From positions 3,959,501-4,023,500 of the forward strand of contig JAEVHH010000002.1 in assembly GCA_017607445.1 (NCBI GenBank): a stretch of 64,000 nucleotides of DNA, read 5' to 3'. This stretch comes from Histoplasma ohiense. Lineage: Eukaryota; Ascomycota; Eurotiomycetes; Onygenales; Ajellomycetaceae. Below, in pieces: positions 55,852 through 64,000 of this stretch. Position 1 is the stretch's first letter, and each line of letters begins with the position of its first letter. The notes beneath the pieces were generated by a model. It was not told the origin of the DNA, made no database searches, and saw only the letters and a list, made by a program, of their open reading frames with translations. The position numbers and the translations under genes were made by a program.

Positions 55852-56322
55852 TGTAACAGATGTACTTTGATTAACGATTTGATACTATTCTAATTACAGA
55901 TTATGAATTGATTAAGAAAAGAAAGAGAAAAGAAATCAAAAGAAAAAATTGTATGAAGAGAGTTCTTATAGAGAGAAGTTCAGAGTGAAAGAATATCAGA
56001 AGCCACTTCACAGTGAAGTATGAAGTGAAAGAACATTAAGAGCTATATGAAAGAATTGTTAGAAACTATACAAGCACAGAGCATGAAGTGAAAGAATCAT
56101 TGAAAGCTACATGAAAGAATTATTAGAGACTATACAAATGCAGAGTATGAAGTGAAAGAATGTTAAGAGCTATACAGAAAAATCATTAGAAACTATATGA
56201 ATACAGAGCACAGAGTGAAAGAACATTGAGAGTTATATAAAATCACAATGATCAGAAATAAGTGAGTGCAGATGAGGAGTTGATTGCATAAGTTAATTAC
56301 TAACAGATACTAATTCATCACA
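55852..56322 (-). repeat. Gypsy-5 3' LTR (Gypsy-3 family)
   Basis: 471 bp; plus-strand start TGTAACAGATGTAC, end TTCATCACA. Inverted with respect to Gypsy-3. Left flank TTAAT (55847-55851) is its likely target duplication; the partner is not seen. Confidence 0.88.
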
Positions 56323-57284
56323 TTATCTCTCTCTACTGAAATGAGTGAGAACTTGTAGATGTCGAGGGTGACAGTGTTCTTCAAAGCAGACACAGATTCT
56401 CAGATCAGACAATTATATTCTACTCATTTGACAAGATATTTATGATAATGATGATTGATTCTATCATCAAAAATTGCTTTGATTTCTCATTTGAGTTCAT
56501 TGTCTTCTTCTATAATGATGAATGACTGTCAATTGAAGATTCTCTGTGAGGGGAATGAATTCTCAGCTGTAGATTGAAGCAGGTTTGTATGAAAGACATT
56601 GTGAATATCAGATAAGATAGTGAGTTGATAATTATATATATCTAACATTTTCTTCACTGTATACTTAATATAATAGTAATCTAGTATATGTGAGAGATGA
56701 TCTGTTTTTATATTCTTGAGATTCAATCAGACTTTGTTTTTCATATAATATTGAGTTGCAGAACTTCTTCTAATGTTTATTTGATTTTTATAATTTTACT
56801 GAATATTAATCATTGAAGCTTCTGCTCATTTGTTAACTTTCTTCAGCTTGCTCATAATATTCTCTGCTGTTTATATAAGACTGCAGATGTACACAGTTTC
56901 TCAGAAAGTCTCAGAGAAATTCAGAATCTCTAAGTTGTATTCATACAGAAGAAAGAATGAGCTTATATCTATTGTGACAAAATCTTGACTGTTAATTACA
57001 ATTTCTGTATGTGACAGCAGATTGCTTCAGTTGTCTTGTGTGTAATTACAGAATTTACAGAGAATATTCTTTACTGTTTATATCATTCTCTCAGTAACTT
57101 AATCAGTCTCTGAGTGATACACTGTTGATAACTTTTGTTCAATTTTTAGTAATTGATATACACAGATTCAGAGTGTGCTGATAAATTGACTGTCTCTATC
57201 TGATATAATAAATAAGAGTAGACTTTGTATATAATAGAATGAGCTTCTGATGAAGACATCTGCAACTACTTCAGTGTTCATTTT
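56323..57284 (-). pseudogene. Gypsy-5 integrase core, C-terminus and chromodomain
   Basis: Minus strand from the LTR: chromodomain (56500-56350), then 56726-56529 (MNLKNIKTDHLSHILDYYYI and HNVFHTNLLQSTAE, the C-terminal module) and integrase core pieces to 57284 with VYHSETD- and SDRDSQFI-like segments. Cut on the right by the Gypsy-7 LTR. Confidence 0.85.
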
Positions 57285-57591
57285 TGTAACAGATGTACTT
57301 TGATTAACAATTTGATACTATTCTAATTACAGATTATGAATTGATTAAGAAAAGAAAGAGAAAAGAAATCAGAAGAAAAGGTCATATAAAAAGAGTTTTT
57401 ATAGAGAAAAGTTTGAGATGAAAGAATATCAGAAGCTGCTCCACAGTGAAATGTGAAGTGGAAGAACATTAAGAACTATACAGAAGAATTGTTAGAAACT
57501 ATATAAGTGTGAAATATAAAATAAGAGAATCATTGAGAGCTACATGAAAGAATCATTAGAGACTATATGAGTGCAGAGCACAGAGTGAAAG

Positions 57592-57985
57592 TGTAACAAG
57601 CATACTTCAATTAATGATCTAGCACTATTCTAAATACAGATTATGAATTGATTAAGAAAAGAAAGAGAAAAGAGATCAGAAGAAAAGGTCATACAAAGAG
57701 AGTTCTTATAGAAAGGAGATTGAGAGGGAAGAATATCAGAAGCCACTCCACAGTAAAGCATGGAGTGGAGTATGAAGTGGAAGAATGTTGAGGATTATGT
57801 GGAAGAATCATTAGAACTATGTGAGTGCAGAGTGTGAGACAGAAGAGATTATATGAAAGAATTGTTAGAGGCTACACAAGCACAGAGTGCAATAACAGAG
57901 ACAAATAGATGTACACAAATGTGAAGTGTGAGACAGAAGAGGTTGATTGTGTAAGTTAACTACTAATGAATGCTAATTCATCATA
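57592..57985 (-). repeat. Gypsy-6 3' LTR
   Basis: 394 bp; plus-strand start TGTAACAAGCATACTTC, end AATTCATCATA, beside the purine tract (sense AGTAGAGGAGGATAA). Confidence 0.92.
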
Positions 57986-59420
57986 TTATCCTCCTCTACT
58001 GAGATGAGCGATGACTCGTAGGCGTCGAGGGTGGTGGTATCCTTCAAGGTGGATGTAGATTCCCAGATCAGATGATTGTATTCTACTCATTTGACAAGAT
58101 ATTCACAGCAGCAGTAGTTGGTTCTATCATCAAGAATTGCTTTGATCTCTCATTCAAGTTTGTTATCTTTTTCTATGATGATGAGTGGCTGTCAGTTGAA
58201 GATTCTCTGCAAGAGGAATGAATCCTCAGCTGCAGATTGAAGCAGGTTCATGTGAAAGATGTCATGAATATCAGATGAGATATTGAGTTGATAATTGTGT
58301 GTATCTAACACCTCTATCACAGTATATTTGATGTGATGATAATTCAGTGTATGTAAGGGATGATCTGTCTTTATGTTCTTGAGATCCAATCAGATCTTGT
58401 TTTTTATATGATATCAGATTGCAGAACTTCTTCTGATGTTTGCTTGATTCTTATAATTTTACTGAATATTGATCATGAAAGCTTCTGTTCATTCATGAGC
58501 TTTCTTAAGCTTGCTCATGATGTGATCTGCTGCTTGTATAAGACTGTGGATGTATGTGGTTTCTCAGAGATTCTCAGAAAAGTCTAGAACTTCTAAATTG
58601 TATCTGTGCAGAAGAAAGAATGAGCTTATATCTGTTGTGACAGAGTCTCAGCTGTTAATTGCAATTTTGATGTGTGATAGCAGATGACTTCAGTTGTCTT
58701 GTATGTAATTACAGAATTTATGAAGAATATTCTTTACTGTTTGTATCATTCTCTCTGTGACTTCATTGATCTCTGAGTGATACACTGTTGACAATTTTTG
58801 TTCAATTCTTAGCAGCTGACATATGCAGGTTCAGAGTGCACTGATGAATTGACTGCCTCTATCTGATACAATGAATGAAGGCAGACTGTGTATATGATAG
58901 AACAGGCTTTGAACAAAGACATCTGCAACTACTTCAGCATTCATTCTGTCACAGAGTTGCAGTATTACATCCTTGCTGAGATAATTGACAATGACTAAAA
59001 TGTTCATAGAACCTTCACTCTCAGATAGAGAAACTGCAAAGTCAATTGCTATATCACATCAGATTCATTCAGAGATAGGCAGAGATTTTAACATCTCTTT
59101 TCATTGTTTGTACTATACTGTTACTGAGCCACAGTGATTGCAATTGTGTACAAACCAGTGTATATTCTTTGATATATTCAGTCAGTAGAAGTCTCAGACT
59201 ACAATGCTGTATATAATTTCACAGACTGAGTGCTCAGTCATTGATGAGTTGTGAATCTTCTGCATGATTCATGTTTGTAGAGATTCTGAATCAGAGACTC
59301 ATTGTCTGTCTTGAAAGTGTAGACATTCATCATCACTGATTGAGTATACTGAAATGTTCATTTTTGAGTATACATCTGCAGTGAATTGAGATGCTCTGCT
59401 TTGTATGACTTTGATAGCTT
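57986..59420 (-). pseudogene. Gypsy-6 integrase and chromodomain
   Basis: 58389-58192 encodes MDLKNIKTDHPLHTLNYHHI, IKYTVIEVLDTHNYQLNISS and IHDIFHMNLLQSAAEDSFLL, the integrase C-terminal module. The chromodomain follows at 58180-58010 and the core at 58960-58600 (SDRGSQFISALW-, VYHSEINE-like). The zinc domain is near 59270-59140. CpG is kept near 58010-58060 (GCGATGACTCG, GGCGTCGAGG), so this end is less mutated. Confidence 0.86.
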
Positions 59421-59599
59421 ATTGTCAGAATTTGTCTGCCTCTGTTACTTGTCTCCATTGCTCTTCAAGTGAGGGGTATTGAGTATGAGATTGATTGTGT
59501 GTATACAGAGTTCATCTGACTGTGTGGGACTTTTTATAATTGTGGAGTTGATTAATCAATGCTCTCAGTGTTTTCATCTGTTATTCAGATCATTGAATG

Positions 59600-60075
59600 G
59601 TATATTTTGTTCTCAGTAGAATAGAGCATTCACAAGAATGTTCTCTGTTTCTGATCAGTAGTGAATTGTGAATGAGAATTGGCTAAGAAACAATGATCAG
59701 TGTATATGTCTCTCAGTGAGTTTATGAGTAATTGTGAAATATTTCAGATTCTTATGATCAGTAACAATCTCAAATCTCTCAATACTCATGAGTTTGAACT
59801 TTCATTTTTTGAGACATTGTATGATCACTAGAAGCTTTTTGTTGTAGATCTTGTAGTTGCATTCAGTGAATGACATCTTCTTCAAGATAAAGACACAAAA
59901 TTGTAAAACATCTTTATTATCATATTGCATCAGTGTCTCATCTATCACATAATCTGAGGCATCTGTTTTGAGAGTTGTATGCTTATCTGAATTGAATGAT
60001 TGTAGCATTGAAGTGCTTGTGAATATACACTTCAGCTTTTTGAAAGCTGCATCTGCTTCATCAGTTCATTGAAAT
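59600..60075 (-). pseudogene. Gypsy-6 RNase H
   Basis: 60008-59802 encodes MLQSFNSDKHTTLKTDASDY (TDAS with the catalytic Asp), VIDETLMQYDNKDVLQFCVF and MSFTECNYKIYNKKLLVIIQ. The domain continues with TDHKNLKYFTI-like sequence to 59600. Confidence 0.9.
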
Positions 60076-60099
60076 ACAGTGTCTTTTCAGATTAGATCT

Positions 60100-61136
60100 G
60101 TCAGTGATTGTATGATATCAGAGAAGTTTTTAATGAATCTTTGATAGAAGTTGACAAACTCTAGAAAACTTCTAGTCTCTTTTACTGAGACTGATATCTC
60201 TCAGCTGAGAATTGCTTTCATCTTCTTAGAATCCATGTGTATGTCTTTTTCAGCTTCAATGATGAATTCTAGATAGATTGTAGACTTAGTTTTGAAGTTA
60301 TATTTGTCAATGTTCATTTGTAGTTCAGCTTCTTGTAGATGATCAAGCATTTATTGTATGTGCTTGCAGTGTTCAGTGAGCAATTCATCAGTGAAGATCA
60401 GAATATCATTTATGTATACTGAAGCAATCTCATTGAGCAGATCTTGTAAGGCTCAGTTAATGTATTTCTGAAATGTACTTGAAGTGTTCACCAATTCAAA
60501 GAGGGTCACAGTTCATTCATATAATTCATAATGTGTGCAAAAGACAGTTAGTCATTCATCATCTTTATTAATTTTTATCTTATAGAAAGCTGCAGAGATA
60601 TCAAGTTTTGTAAATCATTTTGTTTTTTCTATTCATTCAAATGTTTTATTGATGAGTGGGAGAGAGTATCAGTTATTCTGTGTAATTTTGTTAAGTTCTC
60701 AGTAGTCAATGCAGAATTGTAAGTCTTCTTCTGATTTCTTCACAAATAGCACAGATGCTGCAGCAGATGAGTTGCTAATGTGAATGAAGTCTTTGTTCAG
60801 TAATCTGTTGAGTTTTTTTCATAGAATAAGAAGCTCATTGTGTGATATACTGTAGAGAGAATCTCAGAGTGATTGTGAGTTCTTATCATTTTTTTTGATG
60901 AGTTTGATTATATAATCTATATCACATTCTCAATGAGAGGGAAGCTTTTCAGCTTTCTTTTTATTGAACACATCTGTGAAGTTCTTGTATGATTTGAATA
61001 GTTCTTTGTATGATTTCTTGGAATTCTTGAGTTCTAGCTTTTCTAACACTTTCTTGATATTCATTATGTTAGTGATGAACACTTGAATGTTCTTCTTCTT
61101 ATGTGTTTGATGGATTAGTAGCTTGAATGCTTTCAC
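60100..61136 (-). pseudogene. Gypsy-6 reverse transcriptase with linker
   Basis: 61136-60930 is the linker (KKVLEKLELKNSKKSYKELF; FTDVFNKKKAEKLPSH). RT pieces follow: SVLFVKKSEEDLQFCIDY, FTKLDISAAFYKIKINKDDE (Asp present), ELVNTSSTFQKYIN and SVYINDILIFTDEL, the YxDD box as YIND. EFVNFYQRFIKNF closes it. Confidence 0.9.
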
Positions 61137-61179
61137 TGATATCTGAGTGAGATCAGTGGTTCTGTTGATATTCTTTTCA

Positions 61180-62860
61180 TAAATGCAGTTGTCTTCTGAA
61201 AAGATTAGACAATGATTGTGTGTGTCTATCAGAGTTCCAAATTCTGTAAGTCATGACAGACTGAGTATTAAGTTATACTTAAGATCTTGCACTTCATATA
61301 TATAAACATTTCTTTTTTCATATTCTTCTACATTGATATTGAACTTTACCATATTGTAGAAGGTGGATTCTCTGAGGCCATCAAATTCACTGAGTTTACA
61401 CAGTTCAGAAAAGAAGATACACTAAAGTTTATGCTTTTCAATCAACTGAGTGTTTATAAGAGTGTAGTGAAGAAAACCACTGTCTATCATTGCTTATACA
61501 TTGATTAGACTATTTACAATGATGAGAACTATGATCATGTCTGCTTGCATTTTCTGTTCAAATCTTCAGCTTGCTTCTTACTTCTTAAGCTCTTGTCTGC
61601 ATTTTAAAGCAAGAGCTCTTCATTTCTCTGTCCTTGTTCATTTGTAGATGTAGTTGTGTTCACACACAGTGTAGAAGCTGAGATCACTGCATTGATGCAC
61701 TGACTTGCAAAGTGTTCTGATCTATTGCAATGAATGCAAACTTCTCAGATGATTTGATCAGTAACTTTTCATTCAAAGAGATCAGATATTCTTGGCTGTT
61801 CTGTGTTCACATGAGAGATTCAATTCATGATATCTGTGGGGGTGGTTGATGTAGTCAATGCAGTGATAGATGTAAAGTTCTGTCTACAATTGTTATGACT
61901 TCTTTGTACAGCATTGAAACATGCAAGATTGTTGTTGAGTTGATGCAAGTGAGTGCAGTGGTTGTGATAACACAAGAATATAAAATATGAAATGCAGAGC
62001 TTAAGCAGTTCAAAGCTGATGTACTGATTCAGAAGATTAATTTTCACAGTATTATCTCAGTTCTGTTCTTCTGCTTTGTAAATCTTGCTATTGAAGTTGG
62101 ACAGATAGTTTGCTAGAAGAGTATTCTGCTGATGATTTCTATTCAATCACTGCATCACACACACTTGCAGTGTAGAGTTCAAGAATAGAACATTCAGTTG
62201 ATGAAAGACTTCTTCAGAGATACACATTTCATGTGTGTATGACTCAATTCAGAATTGAAATTTTGCTAGAGTGTCTTCTTCTAGCTGACTATAAATATAG
62301 TGAATTTGTGAGAGCAGAGAGTCTATCACAGACTCATCTTCTTCAAGTTTGACTTTTGTCTTTTATTTTCAGACTAGATAGATTGAGAGCTTTTCTGTAA
62401 ACTTGTCAAAAAAAAGAAAGCATTCATTTCTTTTGTACACAGAAGATATTGACATCTGTATAGTTTCTGATGTATTTGTGCTCAGATGATTCAGTTGTTG
62501 TTGAAGCTTCATCATCTGTAAGAATTGCTGCTGAAGAAAATTACAAAGCTCAGCATTATCTTCAGCAAGACTTCAGTTCTCACTCATGAAGAGATGTTTG
62601 TAATTCATTTCATTTTCATACAAGACTATAGTTCTTAGTTCTGATAGCTTGAAGATCAGAAGATTCAGTTCTTATTTTTGAAGAAAATACTTTGTAAGCA
62701 CTCAGACTTATTCACAGCACTATCACAGTAATGCAGCTTTATAGAACTTTGAAAATTACAGATGTTATCACAACAACACAGCTTTATGAGAACTTGATAA
62801 TTTATTCTTAACTTGAACATCTGAGTGCAATTGTAAATATAGAGCACTCAAGCTGACACA
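61180..62860 (-). pseudogene. Gypsy-6 gag and protease
   Basis: The protease around 61520-61260 reads MIDSGFLHYTLINTQLIEKH then YNLILSLS, with D-S-G intact. Gag upstream ends in a knuckle region near 61750-61700 (CIHCNRSEHFASQC, C-x2-C-x4-H-x4-C). The core spans 62500-61800 (SKFTEKLSI, LEEDESVIDSLLSQIHYIYS). The N-terminus is near 62600 (MNYKHLFMSEN-like). Broken frames. Confidence 0.82.
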
Positions 62861-62864
62861 GATG

Positions 62865-62877
62865 AATCAATTCATAA
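62865..62877 (-). promoter_or_regulatory. self-complementary primer-binding site of Gypsy-6
   Basis: On the minus strand TTATGAATTGATT abuts the 5' LTR (62878) and is the perfect complement of the LTR segment at 62927-62939, as in Gypsy-3. Confidence 0.75.
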
Positions 62878-63271
62878 TATAACAGATGTACTTTGATTAA
62901 TAATCTAACACTATTCTAAATACAGATTATGAATTGATTAAGAAAAGAAAGAGAAAAGAGATCAGAAGAAAAGATTATACAAAGAAAGTTCTTATAGAGA
63001 AGAGATTGAAGTAGAAGAATATCAGAAGCCACTTCACAGTGAAACACAGAGCAGAATACAGAGCAGAAGAACATTGAGAGTTACACAGAAGAATTGTTAG
63101 AACTACATAAATATAGAGTGCAAGATAGAAGAGATTACACAGAAGAATCATTAGAGACTACACAAGCACAGAGTGCAATAACAGAGATGAGTAGATGTAC
63201 ATGAATGTGAAGTATGAGGCAGAAGAGGTTGATTGCGTAAGTTAACTACTGATGAGTGCTAACCCGTCATA
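62878..63271 (-). repeat. Gypsy-6 5' LTR
   Basis: 394 bp; plus-strand end GTGCTAACCCGTCATA keeps CpG. Paired with 57592-57985. Confidence 0.92.
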
Positions 63272-63595
63272 GAAAGAATGTTAAGAACTACACAGAAGAA
63301 TTATTAAAGACTATATAAATGTAAAGCACAGAGTGAAAGAACATTGAAAGTTATATAAAATCACAATGATCAAAAACAAGTGAATGTAGAAGAAGAGTTG
63401 ATTGTGTAAGTTAATTACTAATAAATGCTAATTTATTACATTATCTCTCTCTACTGAGATGAGTGAGAAATTGTAGATGTTGAGAGTAGCAGTGTTCTTC
63501 AAAATGAATGCCGATTCTCAGATTGAATGATTGTATTTTACTCATTTGATGAGATATTTGCAGTGATGATGATTGATTCTATTGTCAAAGATTGT

Positions 63596-63950
63596 TAGAC
63601 TGGCTGTGTGACCATGTATGAGACTGAGACTAAATATTTCTTCAGTCTCATTATCAAATTTCTTAGTTCTGATTCCATATAGTGTTTATTAAATTAGTCA
63701 CTTTACACTGTTTATATTATAAATCTAGTCCCAGGTCATGTTCTTCTTATAAATTACTGATTCTGGTCCCATTTGGTCCCATTTTGTAAAATGGGACCAA
63801 ATGGGACCATGATTTACCCTATATAGATGATATAATGCTATGAGTGTTATCAAAAATCATTATCTATCAAAAGAAGTTTAGTGTATTTATGCTCTAGTTC
63901 TATTTTGAACTAGTAATGATAGTGATAGATAGATTCACTGCAGTAGATAG
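63596..63950 (-). repeat. conserved terminal block (copy 4, inverted, well preserved)
   Basis: Begins TAGACTGGCTGTGTGACCAT, the best preserved end. Contains a perfect hairpin with 22-bp arms and a 2-nt loop at 63764-63809 and ends at GATTCACTGCAGTAGATAG before the satellite. Confidence 0.8.
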
Positions 63951-64000
63951 GTTGGTAGCGATAGATTGGCAGCAATAGATTGACAGCGATAGATAGGTTG
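63951..64000. repeat. minisatellite array C (inverted; runs out of the window)
   Basis: GGTTGGTAGCGATAGATTGG-type units, the reverse complement of arrays A and B. Confidence 0.88.

Larger units (their letters stand above)
57592..63271 (-). mobile_element. Gypsy-6: Gypsy-3-family chromovirus inserted in a sister LTR
   Basis: It is 5,680 bp long, with 394-bp LTRs at 57592-57985 (3') and 62878-63271 (5') and target duplication GAAAG at 57587-57591 and 63272-63276. The minus strand carries gag, protease, RT, RNase H, integrase and chromodomain. LTRs are 75 bp shorter than those of Gypsy-3. Confidence 0.93.
57285..63595 (-). mobile_element. Gypsy-7 fragment: LTR (split by Gypsy-6) and pol 3' end
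   Basis: The LTR is 57285-57591 plus 63277-63440 (471 bp when joined). 63441-63595 continues with the purine tract and chromodomain region of the Gypsy-3 family and is then cut by the terminal block at 63596. Everything between 57592 and 63276 is Gypsy-6 plus its target duplication. Confidence 0.85.

Overview
The window looks like a transposon graveyard from a filamentous ascomycete (Pezizomycotina-type) genome. Evidence: Ty3/gypsy chromoviruses with chromodomains, a Tad1-type LINE with a CCHC ORF1, a Ty1/copia element and a hAT transposon, all hypermutated; short GT-AG introns with CTAAC branch sites; and one GC-rich host gene in an island at 7393-9345. CpG, CpC and GpG are strongly depleted in the elements and most in-frame stops are TGA (from TGG or CGA). 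This is a RIP-like signature, but not the classical CpA-biased form.

Layout: 1-3480, copia element on the minus strand, entering from outside the window. 3640-5204, satellite plus a conserved terminal block. 5205-6387, LINE tail scrap and the 3' end of a gypsy element. 6760-7392, 5'-truncated LINE. 7393-9345, the island with one intron-containing conserved gene (7557-8552, minus). 9350-11260, a second satellite and two inverted terminal blocks enclosing gypsy scraps. 11621-55851, one hAT transposon (minus) blown apart by nested insertions. 55852-63595, three more gypsy copies of one family, one inserted inside the LTR of another. 63596-64000, an inverted terminal block and satellite.

The nested part resolves by target-site duplications (TSDs). 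The hAT carries a SINE-like element (12595-13297, TSD TCTCTGGGAG), Gypsy-4 (13862-20966, TSD GATAA) and Gypsy-3 (21023-55275, TSD TATCA). Gypsy-3 carries a plus-strand LINE (21921-50188, TSD of 13 bp with one mismatch). That LINE carries Gypsy-1 (22057-29508, minus, TSD ATATG), a minus-strand LINE (30228-36907, 15-bp TSD) and Gypsy-2 (41089-48481, plus, TSD ATCAA). Removing the insertions leaves two LINE copies of about 6.7 kb each, which supports the reconstruction.

Most interesting: (i) two different chromovirus families carry, antisense and between chromodomain and 3' LTR, an intron-containing gene with a six-cysteine cluster and a phase-0 intron exactly two codons after the last cysteine; (ii) in the Gypsy-3 family a 13-nt primer-binding site abutting the 5' LTR is perfectly complementary to a sequence inside the same LTR, right after a CT-rich tract, as in Tf1-type self-priming; (iii) non-autonomous elements built around GC-rich minisatellites carry LINE-like or hAT-like ends. 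No intact transposase or polymerase reading frame was found.
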